A DNA stretch of 64,000 nucleotides, from contig NZ_CP058364.1 of assembly GCF_013391805.1 (NCBI RefSeq), positions 2,046,501 to 2,110,500 of the forward strand, written 5' to 3'. A program made the translations under genes and the position numbers. The first letter of the stretch is position 1. Every line of letters starts with the position of its first letter. Below are positions 57,040 to 64,000 of the stretch, one piece after another. This stretch comes from Galbibacter sp. BG1. Its GTDB lineage: Bacteria > Bacteroidota > Bacteroidia > Flavobacteriales > Flavobacteriaceae. The notes beneath the pieces are model-generated. The model worked only from the letters and a program-made list of their open reading frames with translations. It was not told the DNA's origin and did no database searches.

Positions 57040-59532
57040 ATGAAGTACACACTATCCCTAGTTCTATTATTACTTACCCTCTCAATTACTGCACAAACAA
57101 AAGTTAGTGGTGTTGTGGTTGATGGTGCCGGGATAGAGATTCCTTACGCCAATGTAATGTTCCCCAATTCTACGGAAGGAACCATAACCAACGAAGAAGG
57201 AAGGTTTTATTTGGAATCGGAAAAAGTGTACGATACCCTAACAGTTTCGCTGTTGGGTTTTGCTACGGAAAATATAAAACTTGAGAAAAGGGCCACCTAC
57301 AATTTGGAAGTTGTGCTAAATGAAGGTGAAGAGCTGGATGAAGTAGTGTTGTACGTAGGGAAACAGCCAAAAAAAGGTAATCCTGCCATCGCAATTTTGA
57401 AGAAAATTTGGGCCCAGAAGCGCCAAAACGGTATTTATCTTTTCGATCAATACAACTACGATAAATATGAAAAAATAGAATTCGATTTCAATACTATCGA
57501 CAGTGCTTTTATGAGCAAGAAGATTTTTAATGGAATGGAATTCGTTTTTGATGAAGTAGATACTTCTAACGTTACAGGGAAGACCTATTTACCCATTTTT
57601 ATCAACGAAGCAGTTTCAGAAGTCTATGGCGATAACAAGCTCAATGAAAAAATTGAAAAGCTTCGTGGAAACCAAAACTCAGGCTTCAGTAACAATCAAA
57701 GCATCATCTCTTTCGTGAAAGATCTGTATGCAGATTACAACATCTATAACAATTACATAAAACTCTTCAATAAAAGTTTTGTGAGTCCGCTCTCCAAAAC
57801 CGGAGTGGACATTTATAATTATGTGCTTTCAGACAGTGCCTTTATAGACAGCAAATGGTGCTATAATATAGTGTACTATCCAAGGCGAAAGAATGAAATG
57901 ACCTTTAAAGGCGATTTTTGGGTAAACGACACCACTTTTGCCGTAAAGGACATTAATATGCAGGTTTCAAAGAGTGCCAATATTAATTGGGTGAAAGAAT
58001 TGTATATAGAGCAGGAGTTTGAAGTATTGAGCGATTCTGTTTTCTTGCTGAAAAGGGATTATTTGTTGAGTGATTTTAGTCTTCGAAAAAAGGAAGACTC
58101 CCGCGGACTTTATGGAAAGCGTACCACAGTGTACAATAACTACGAATTTAATGAAGAAAAACCCAAAAGCTTTTATACCAAGCGTGTAGATCCCTACAAC
58201 GAATTGGTCTACAACAGGGATAGTACGTTTTGGAATGAGAATAGATTGGAAAGTTTGAATGATGATGAGCGAGGGGTTTACAAAATGCTTGACACTTTAA
58301 AAACGGTACCCAAGTTTAAACGCCTAACCGATTTGGCAACCATATTGGTGTCTGGTTATGTGGAATTTCCAAGTATAAATTTCGATTACGGTCCTATTTA
58401 TTCCAGTTTTGGTTACAATGAAGCGGAAGGAATTCGTTTGCGAGCGGGAGGAAGAACCTATTTTGGACCTAACGATCCATGGCGGATAGAAGGTTATACC
58501 GCATATGGGTTTAAGGATAAAAAATTTAAATACGGATTTTCTGGTAAATGGTTGTTGGATCGAAAAAATCGATTGATTTTATCTGGGGGAACACGCCGGG
58601 ATATAGAGCAATTGGGTACCAGTCTTACTTCTTCATCTGATGTGTTGGGAAGAAGTTTTGCCTCTTCGGCCATATTTACGGCAGGTGCCAACAATACCCT
58701 TACAGACATTAACCTGACTACTTTTGGTATTGAGTACGAGATGTTCAAAAACTTTGTTGTTAAAACGGAGACCAATTTTAGAACGCTGCAATCGGCACTC
58801 CCAAACGATTTTAATTTAGACTATGTAGACCCTGAGGCTCCGGGAGGGATTTCCAGTGAAACCAAACAATTCGATGTTAATGTCTCCATAGACTTCACCC
58901 CCGGAAGAAAAACCACAGGATATGGAGTGGAAAGAAATAATGTAAACAGCAATTATGCACGTTTTTATGCGGTTTACACTGCAGGGCTGCAAGGTTTTTT
59001 AGAAAGTGATTTTAACTACGAGAAACTTCAGTTTTACTATCGTCAGCCGTTTCAGTTGGGTGGTTTGGGGCGCACTATAACAACTTTAGAAACCGGAAAA
59101 ACCTTTGGGGCCGTCCCTTTAAGTTTATTGAGTCCGATTCCCGGTAACCAAACGTATTTTTCTATTTTTAATACCTTTCCCAACCTTAATTTCTACGAAT
59201 TTGTAACCGATACATATGTGTCTGGACAAATAGAACATAATTTTAATGGGCGTTTGCTATCTAAAATTCCATTTTTAAAAAAATTGGATCTGCGGGAAAT
59301 TGTGGGACTGCGTGGAGTCTGGGGAGAAATCTCAGACGAAAATATAGCTTTAAGTCAACCCGCTGGGGCAATTTTGCGGGCGCCTTCAGAAAACATCTAT
59401 TATGAATATTCCTTTGGGATTGCCAATATTTTTAAATTACTGCGGATAGATTTTAACTTCCGAGGAAATTATTTGGACATTCCAGACGCCAGGCCGTTCT
59501 CCATCACGGGGAATTTGGAGTTTGTTTTTTAG
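57040..59532 (+). CDS. DUF5686-type outer-membrane protein with carboxypeptidase-regulatory-like domain
   Basis: An 830-aa protein starting at the ATG at 57040 (MKYTLSLVLLLLTLSITAQ, a signal peptide). The upstream GTG lies inside the terminator hairpin and is rejected. Residues 20-100 are a CarboxypepD_reg-like sandwich (SGVVVDGAGIEIPYANVMFPN, GTITNEEGRFYL); the rest (DEVVLYVGKQPKKGNPAIAIL, FWVNDTTFAVKDINMQVS) ends with a beta-barrel-like region and a terminal Phe (NLEFVF). This matches flavobacterial DUF5686 proteins, outer-membrane proteins of unknown role. Monocistronic between terminators and promoters. Confidence 0.82.
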   Translation: MKYTLSLVLLLLTLSITAQTKVSGVVVDGAGIEIPYANVMFPNSTEGTITNEEGRFYLESEKVYDTLTVSLLGFATENIKLEKRATYNLEVVLNEGEELDEVVLYVGKQPKKGNPAIAILKKIWAQKRQNGIYLFDQYNYDKYEKIEFDFNTIDSAFMSKKIFNGMEFVFDEVDTSNVTGKTYLPIFINEAVSEVYGDNKLNEKIEKLRGNQNSGFSNNQSIISFVKDLYADYNIYNNYIKLFNKSFVSPLSKTGVDIYNYVLSDSAFIDSKWCYNIVYYPRRKNEMTFKGDFWVNDTTFAVKDINMQVSKSANINWVKELYIEQEFEVLSDSVFLLKRDYLLSDFSLRKKEDSRGLYGKRTTVYNNYEFNEEKPKSFYTKRVDPYNELVYNRDSTFWNENRLESLNDDERGVYKMLDTLKTVPKFKRLTDLATILVSGYVEFPSINFDYGPIYSSFGYNEAEGIRLRAGGRTYFGPNDPWRIEGYTAYGFKDKKFKYGFSGKWLLDRKNRLILSGGTRRDIEQLGTSLTSSSDVLGRSFASSAIFTAGANNTLTDINLTTFGIEYEMFKNFVVKTETNFRTLQSALPNDFNLDYVDPEAPGGISSETKQFDVNVSIDFTPGRKTTGYGVERNNVNSNYARFYAVYTAGLQGFLESDFNYEKLQFYYRQPFQLGGLGRTITTLETGKTFGAVPLSLLSPIPGNQTYFSIFNTFPNLNFYEFVTDTYVSGQIEHNFNGRLLSKIPFLKKLDLREIVGLRGVWGEISDENIALSQPAGAILRAPSENIYYEYSFGIANIFKLLRIDFNFRGNYLDIPDARPFSITGNLEFVF

Positions 59533-59692
59533 AGGTAAGGTGATAAAGGTTTAAATAAGTAGTTTTGGTATTTCATCTTGAAAATAATTCGTGCTACCTA
59601 TATCCTGAATTAAATTTTCAACATCCAGCCTCCGTGTTTAGGTTCCCTTATCGGTCTTAAAACATATTTCCTTCAACAAAAAACCTCTTTCA

Positions 59693-59723
59693 TTGCTTTT
59701 AAAATAGGATTTCACTACTTTTG
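59693..59723 (+). promoter_or_regulatory. Promoter of the soluble pyrophosphatase gene
   Basis: TTG (59693-59695) is followed after 20 bp by TACTTTTG (59716-59723), a good Bacteroidota promoter. Leader to the ATG at 59794 is about 65 nt. Confidence 0.65.
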
Positions 59724-59793
59724 CACTCCATTTTAAAAAGAGTATTAAACAAATTCAGAAATTAAACATTCCGGATTTATAATTCAGAAATAA

Positions 59794-60321
59794 ATGAGTT
59801 CAGATCAAATAGAATCTTTCGATGTGCTTATCGAGATCCCAAAAGGGAGTAGAAACAAATACGAGTACGATTTTAAATTGAAAAAAATTCGTTACGACCG
59901 TATGATTTTTTCTTCAATGATGTACCCAGCAGATTATGGTTTCGTTCCAGAAACTTTAGCGTTGGATGGAGATCCGTTAGATGTATTGGTATTGGTTACC
60001 GAACCAACTTTTCCAGGATGTGTTATGGAGGTAAAACCTATTGGGGTTTTCCATATGGAAGATGAAAAAGGACCCGATGAAAAAGTTATTTGCGTACCAG
60101 TTTCAGATCCTATTTGGAACCGTGTTAAAGATTTAAGCGAGTTAAATCCGCACCTTATCAAAGAAATTGAGCATTTTTTCCAAGTTTACAAAGACCTTGA
60201 GAAAAAGAAAGTTTCTATAGGAGGATGGGGTAATTTACAGGAGGCAAAAGAAATTGTTGCCAAATGTATCAACCGTTTTCAGGATAGCGATGTGCCGCGC
60301 GAAGAGGTGAGCATAGACTAA
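59794..60321 (+). CDS. ppa: Inorganic pyrophosphatase (soluble, family I)
   Basis: A 175-aa family I enzyme that hydrolyses pyrophosphate to phosphate in the cytoplasm. Active-site elements are NKYEYD near residue 21, DYGFVPET at about 47-54, DGDPLDVLVL (the Mg2+-binding acidic cluster) and FHMEDEKGPDEKVICV. A membrane pyrophosphatase is encoded next door, so pyrophosphate is used both as waste to remove and as an energy source. A terminator follows. Confidence 0.97.
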   Translation: MSSDQIESFDVLIEIPKGSRNKYEYDFKLKKIRYDRMIFSSMMYPADYGFVPETLALDGDPLDVLVLVTEPTFPGCVMEVKPIGVFHMEDEKGPDEKVICVPVSDPIWNRVKDLSELNPHLIKEIEHFFQVYKDLEKKKVSIGGWGNLQEAKEIVAKCINRFQDSDVPREEVSID

Positions 60322-60347
60322 GAAAATACAATTTCATAAATTATACA

Positions 60348-60378
60348 AAGCAGTAACCAAAAGTTACTGCTTTTTTTA
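60348..60378 (+). terminator. Rho-independent terminator of ppa
   Basis: AAAGCAGTAAC pairs with GTTACTGCTTT around a short loop, with a run of T residues. Confidence 0.9.
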
Positions 60379-60523
60379 TTCTATTGATTTGCTTACATTT
60401 ATAAGAATTTATTATTAACTAACTTATACATATGAAATGCCACTCAGCACATTCTTCGCAAACAAGCCGTTGCAATATAGAGGTATTTTATAGAGTCTTT
60501 AAAAATCAAATAACAGTTTATTT

Positions 60524-62881
60524 ATGAAATCAAACATTATTTATGTTCCAATTTTAATGGCCATTCTTGGCCTTATTTTTATGGGTATAAAAGCCGCTTG
60601 GGTAAAACGCCAACCCGCAGGGAACGAACGCATGCAATCTATTTCCAAAAGTATCAAAGAAGGAGCCTTGGCTTTTTTAAATGCAGAATATCGCCTTTTA
60701 TTGGTTTTTGTTGTGATAGCCTCCATTGCTTTATTCGGAATTTCAATTTTAGTGGATACCACCAGTTGGATGATTGTTCCCGCTTTTATTATTGGTGCAG
60801 TTTTTTCGGCCTTAGCTGGAAATATTGGAATGAGGATCGCTACGGAAGCCAATGCAAGAACTACGGAAGCCGCAAAGACAAGTTTGCCCCAGGCACTAAA
60901 GGTGTCCTTTGGTGGAGGAACAGTTATGGGGCTTGGAGTAGCCGGACTAGCGGTTTTAGGTTTGAGCTTGTTCTTTATAATTTTTACAAGTCAGTTTTTA
61001 GGAATATCAAGTAGTTTTTATGATGATATGACGGTAGTTCTGGAAGCTTTGGCTGGATTCTCCTTGGGTGCCGAGTCCATTGCGCTTTTTGCACGTGTAG
61101 GAGGGGGTATTTACACCAAGGCTGCCGATGTTGGGGCCGATCTGGTAGGGAAAGTGGAAGCTGGAATACCAGAAGACGATCCTAGAAATCCTGCGACGAT
61201 AGCAGATAATGTTGGGGATAATGTTGGGGATGTAGCTGGAATGGGAGCCGATCTATTTGGTTCTTATGTAGCAACAGTACTAGCGGCCATGGTTTTGGGT
61301 AATTATGTTATTCGGGACATGAGCATCGATGCTCCTTTTACAGACGATTTTAATAATATGGGTCCGATTCTCTTGCCTCTGGTTATTGCGGGAATTGGAA
61401 TTTTAGCTTCCATTATTGGTACGTTTTTGGTGAAAATATCTTCCAATGAGGCTAGAGAACCACAGGTACAAAAGGCTCTTGATTTAGGGAATTGGGTTGC
61501 AATTATAATAACCTTGATAGCTAGTTATTTCTTGATAGATTATATGCTTCCTGAAGTAATGAACATGAAGTTTTTTGGAAATGATTATACAGTGGCTATT
61601 CCTTCCATAAATGTTTTTTGGTCTGCTTGTATAGGATTGGCCGTAGGAGCATTGATATCTTATGTTACTTCTTTTTATACCAGTTTGGGTAAAAAACCAG
61701 TGTTAGATATTGTTCAAAACAGTTCTACTGGTGCGGCCACCAATATTATTGCTGGTCTGGCCGTTGGGATGAAGTCTACCTTTTGGTCGGTTCTGTTATT
61801 TGCTGCGGCTATTTATGGATCTTATGAATTGGCTGGTTTTTATGGTGTAGCGCTCGCAGCTTCTGCAATGATGGCCACTACGGCCATGCAATTGGCTATT
61901 GATGCTTTTGGACCCATTGCGGATAATGCCGGTGGTGTTGCAGAAATGAGTGAATGTGAACCAGAAGTGCGTGAACGAACTGATATTTTAGATTCGGTAG
62001 GGAACACCACTGCAGCTGTGGGTAAAGGTTTTGCCATTGCCTCTGCGGCTTTAACAGCTTTAGCTTTATTTGCGGCTTATGTAACATTTACGGGAATCGA
62101 TGGTATTAATATTTTTAAGGCGGATGTGTTGGCAGCACTTTTTGTAGGTGGCATGATCCCTGTTGTTTTTTCTGCATTAGCTATGAAATCTGTAGGAAAA
62201 GCGGCCATGGAAATGGTACAAGAAGTACGTAGGCAATTTAAGGAGATTCCAGGGATTTTAGAAGGCACAGCCAAACCTCAATATGGAAGATGTGTTGAAA
62301 TATCAACCAAAGCGGCATTGAGGGAAATGCTGTTGCCAGGGTTGTTAACTATTATTACCCCCATTATCATCGGACTCGTATTCGGGGCGGAACCCTTGGG
62401 AGGTTATATGGCCGGGGTTTGTGTGTCGGGAGTAATGTGGGCAATATTTCAAAATAATGCTGGTGGAGCGTGGGATAATGCCAAAAAATCGTTTGAAGCC
62501 GGAGTGGAAATAAATGGGGAAATGACTTTCAAAGGGTCAGAAGCTCATAAGGCCGCTGTTACCGGAGATACGGTTGGAGATCCTTTCAAGGATACTTCAG
62601 GTCCTTCCATGAATATCCTTATAAAACTTACGTGTTTGGTTGGCTTGGTAATTGCACCAATTTTAGGAGGTCATTCTTCCGAGACAATGGTTGCCAATTC
62701 CAAAGAAATCATTCAGAAGGAAATAACAATAAAATCGAATGCTACAGAATTCGAATCTGCCAGAGCGGTTATTACCACCTCTAAAATGGTAGATGGGAAA
62801 TTGGTTACTGAAGAAAAAGTAATTGAAGGAACCCCTGCAGAAATCGAAGCACAAATTAAGAAGCTGAAAAGTAAAGAGTAA
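60524..62881 (+). CDS. hppA: Membrane-bound ion-translocating pyrophosphatase
   Basis: A 785-aa integral membrane enzyme that uses pyrophosphate hydrolysis to pump Na+ or H+ outward. The pyrophosphate-binding signature [11 protein letters not shown] is near residue 205, and [18 protein letters not shown] follows. The stretch [14 protein letters not shown] carries Ala at the position that is Lys in K+-independent enzymes (GNTTKA), so a K+-dependent type is predicted. About 65 residues extend beyond the usual end, with a charged [22 protein letters not shown]-like tail. Na+ versus H+ specificity cannot be decided by eye. A small open frame overlaps its start. Confidence 0.95.
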   Translation: MKSNIIYVPILMAILGLIFMGIKAAWVKRQPAGNERMQSISKSIKEGALAFLNAEYRLLLVFVVIASIALFGISILVDTTSWMIVPAFIIGAVFSALAGNIGMRIATEANARTTEAAKTSLPQALKVSFGGGTVMGLGVAGLAVLGLSLFFIIFTSQFLGISSSFYDDMTVVLEALAGFSLGAESIALFARVGGGIYTKAADVGADLVGKVEAGIPEDDPRNPATIADNVGDNVGDVAGMGADLFGSYVATVLAAMVLGNYVIRDMSIDAPFTDDFNNMGPILLPLVIAGIGILASIIGTFLVKISSNEAREPQVQKALDLGNWVAIIITLIASYFLIDYMLPEVMNMKFFGNDYTVAIPSINVFWSACIGLAVGALISYVTSFYTSLGKKPVLDIVQNSSTGAATNIIAGLAVGMKSTFWSVLLFAAAIYGSYELAGFYGVALAASAMMATTAMQLAIDAFGPIADNAGGVAEMSECEPEVRERTDILDSVGNTTAAVGKGFAIASAALTALALFAAYVTFTGIDGINIFKADVLAALFVGGMIPVVFSALAMKSVGKAAMEMVQEVRRQFKEIPGILEGTAKPQYGRCVEISTKAALREMLLPGLLTIITPIIIGLVFGAEPLGGYMAGVCVSGVMWAIFQNNAGGAWDNAKKSFEAGVEINGEMTFKGSEAHKAAVTGDTVGDPFKDTSGPSMNILIKLTCLVGLVIAPILGGHSSETMVANSKEIIQKEITIKSNATEFESARAVITTSKMVDGKLVTEEKVIEGTPAEIEAQIKKLKSKE

Positions 62882-63191
62882 GTATTATATGTTTTTTATG
62901 ATTGTAATGTATTGTAAATCAAAATAATATATTTAAATTTGTAATGAAACTGTTACTTGTGTTTAGAGTAGGATGCAAGTAACTTGGGGTAGTTTTGAGA
63001 AGCTAAAAACGTTTTTTTAATGTTTTTAGCTTCTTTTTTAATTGAAACCAATGTGTTTGTTTGAATAATCTCGACCGTCAGCGTCGGAGTCTTTATGAAT
63101 TTTTTTTCTGTCCAAATTTCAAAAGCCGTAGTCTATCAAAATGTATTGGTTTTAAAATTCCGTTTCATTAATTTTTCATTTTTCAACCTTT
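62882..63191. other. Intergenic region between hppA and the toxin-antitoxin pair
   Basis: About 340 bp to the antitoxin start. It contains a strong terminator (listed separately), a GC-rich imperfect inverted repeat near 63071-63091 (CGACCGTCAGCGTCG in the centre) and the TA operator at its end. No gene is seen. Confidence 0.55.
62999..63039 (+). terminator. Strong rho-independent terminator downstream of hppA
   Basis: GAAGCTAAAAAC (62999-63010) pairs with GTTTTTAGCTTC (63022-63033), a 12-bp perfect stem, followed by six T residues. Confidence 0.93.
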
Positions 63192-63227
63192 AAAAGTACG
63201 TTTTTAAGTACTTTTTGAGTATTTTTG
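63192..63227 (+). promoter_or_regulatory. Probable promoter and operator of the YefM/YoeB operon
   Basis: AAAAGTAC (63192-63199) and GTACTTTT (63208-63215) form an inverted repeat; the two GTAC cores are 12 bp apart. TATTTTTG (63220-63227), a -7 box, follows at once, 5 bp before the antitoxin ATG. In E. coli the YefM operator has two TGTACA-type palindromes spaced 12 bp, so the spacing agrees, as I remember it. Autorepression is inferred. Confidence 0.6.
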
Positions 63228-63231
63228 TGTT

Positions 63232-63480
63232 ATGGAAGTAGTTAATTATACAGATTTTAGATCGAATTTAAAGCATTGGTTTGATAAAGTGATCAACGAT
63301 GTTAGTGATATCGTAATCAAGCGTAAAGGAGGTAAAGACCTCGTGCTAATTTCTTTAGACGAATACAATTCGTTAAAGGAAACCACCTATTTATTAACAG
63401 GAAAGAATAGAGACGTTCTTTTAAATTCCATAAAAGAATTAGAAGCTGGGGATGGTATTGAAAAAGATTTGGCTGAATAA
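63232..63480 (+). CDS. Type II antitoxin, YefM/Phd family
   Basis: An 82-aa protein with the Phd/YefM fold: MEVVNYTDFRSNLKHWFDKVINDVSDIVIKRKGG in two parts is the DNA-binding N-terminal half, LVLISLDEYNSLKETTYLL the middle, and the acidic end (KELEAGDGIEKDLAE) binds and blocks the toxin. Its stop codon overlaps the toxin ATG by one base (TAATG), the usual coupling. Together they should form a self-repressing operon. YefM homologues are normal at 80-90 aa. Confidence 0.93.
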   Translation: MEVVNYTDFRSNLKHWFDKVINDVSDIVIKRKGGKDLVLISLDEYNSLKETTYLLTGKNRDVLLNSIKELEAGDGIEKDLAE

Positions 63481-63740
63481 TGAAGTTGATATGGTCTATT
63501 ACTGCTTGGAATGATTATTTATATTGGCAAAAAGTAGATAGAAAAACGGTGAAGCGCATTAATGAACTCGTGAAGAGTTGCATTCGAACCCCGTTTGAAG
63601 GGATCGGCAAGCCCGAAGCCTTAAAAGGCGATTTGCAGGGCTATTGGTCCAGGCGAATCACTTCAGAACATCGGTTGGTATATAAGTTTACGAACGAAAG
63701 TCTGTGGATTGCGGCCTGTCGCTATCATTATGGTAAATAG
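63480..63740 (+). CDS. Type II toxin, YoeB family ribosome-dependent mRNA endonuclease
   Basis: An 86-aa toxin that cuts mRNA in the ribosomal A site. The catalytic residues of E. coli YoeB are all kept at the same numbers: E46 (GKPEALK), R59 (WSRRIT), R65 (EHRLVY), H83 and Y84 (CRYHY). The sequence is very close to E. coli YoeB by memory, including MKLIWS, DYLYWQ and RTPFEG. Two residues (GK) are added at the end. Being so similar to a proteobacterial toxin, it may have been acquired by transfer. The antitoxin directly precedes it. Confidence 0.95.
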   Translation: MKLIWSITAWNDYLYWQKVDRKTVKRINELVKSCIRTPFEGIGKPEALKGDLQGYWSRRITSEHRLVYKFTNESLWIAACRYHYGK

Positions 63741-63785
63741 AAAAGTTCTTATCGTTCAAATTTTCAACACTTCAATATTTAATGC

Positions 63786-64000
63786 CTAAAACAATCCGTT
63801 TATTTCGGCGTCTATTTTGTTAATGATTTCCCCTAAATCTTCTGGATTGTCCACGAAATTATATTTATCCACATCGATAACCAAAAGTTTTCCTTTGTCG
63901 TAACCGTGGATAAAGGCCTCATAGCGCTCATTAAGACGGCTTAAATAATCGATGGAGATTGAATTTTCATATTCGCGGCCGCGCTTGTGAATTTGGTTTA
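63786..64000 (-). CDS. Deoxynucleoside kinase, C-terminal part (runs off window)
   Basis: The last 71 residues of a gene whose start is beyond the window. IHKRGREYENSISIDYLSRL, then NERYEAFI, is the lid and arginine-rich region of deoxynucleoside kinases, which phosphorylate deoxynucleosides during salvage; the end reads LLVIDVDKYNFVDN and stops at 63786. It lies 46 bp from the toxin gene on the opposite strand, converging. Whether it is specific for deoxyadenosine or deoxyguanosine cannot be told. Confidence 0.8.
   Translation of the reverse strand, partial: NQIHKRGREYENSISIDYLSRLNERYEAFIHGYDKGKLLVIDVDKYNFVDNPEDLGEIINKIDAEINGLF

Noticed and set aside
63071-63091. GC-rich inverted repeat before the toxin-antitoxin pair as an attachment site
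   Set aside because: Only one copy, no direct repeat on the far side of the pair and no integrase, so integration cannot be claimed.

Overview
The window looks like chromosomal DNA of a marine member of the Flavobacteriaceae (phylum Bacteroidota). The reasons are AT-rich intergenic DNA, promoters of the Bacteroidota type (TTG or TTTG, then TAnnTTTG), SusC/SusD and TonB-dependent outer-membrane proteins, many lipoproteins, a run of sulfatases, several sodium-linked transporters (NhaA, NhaC, NupC type, membrane pyrophosphatase), and family pairings typical of this group (EtfBA next to PdhB, bifunctional nuclease with a UVR tail).

Layout. 1-4.1 kb: the start of a divergent Nramp-like transporter, an ECF sigma factor, a small cysteine-rich membrane protein, a four-helix-bundle sensor-like protein and nhaA. 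4.3-11.5 kb: a tight four-gene operon of three sulfatase lipoproteins and a GH78-like alpha-L-rhamnosidase, closed by a terminator. It looks like a degradation module for a sulfated, rhamnose-containing polysaccharide, but it has no SusCD, lyase or regulator of its own. 11.5-22.3 kb: initiator tRNA, an NhaC antiporter, the GTPases era and der, an outer-membrane beta-barrel protein, a LemA/TPM cluster and an M23 peptidase-MerR pair. 22.5-30.3 kb: alaS, small secreted or membrane proteins, lysS, a 52-aa YqaE/Pmp3 protein and lipB. 30.5-42.3 kb: a large lipoprotein and rnhB flank an isolated SusC/SusD pair and a 1088-aa FG-GAP/ASPIC lipoprotein. 42.6-49.1 kb: a porin, a class V aminotransferase-fold enzyme, a lone CBM48 protein and an ergothioneine operon (egtB, egtD and an uncharacterised third gene). 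49.4-60.3 kb: thyA, an orphan gene, a NupC-type transporter with an extra N-terminal domain, a bifunctional nuclease, etfA, etfB, pdhB, a DUF5686-type protein and soluble pyrophosphatase. 60.5-64 kb: membrane pyrophosphatase, a YefM/YoeB toxin-antitoxin pair and the end of a deoxynucleoside kinase gene.

Most of the window is housekeeping. The accessory or less explained parts are the sulfatase operon, the SusCD/FG-GAP island, the third gene of the ergothioneine operon, the NupC fusion and the toxin-antitoxin pair. I found no CRISPR array, insertion sequence, prophage or rRNA. All function calls come from reading motifs in the translated sequence and remembered family features; no database search was run.
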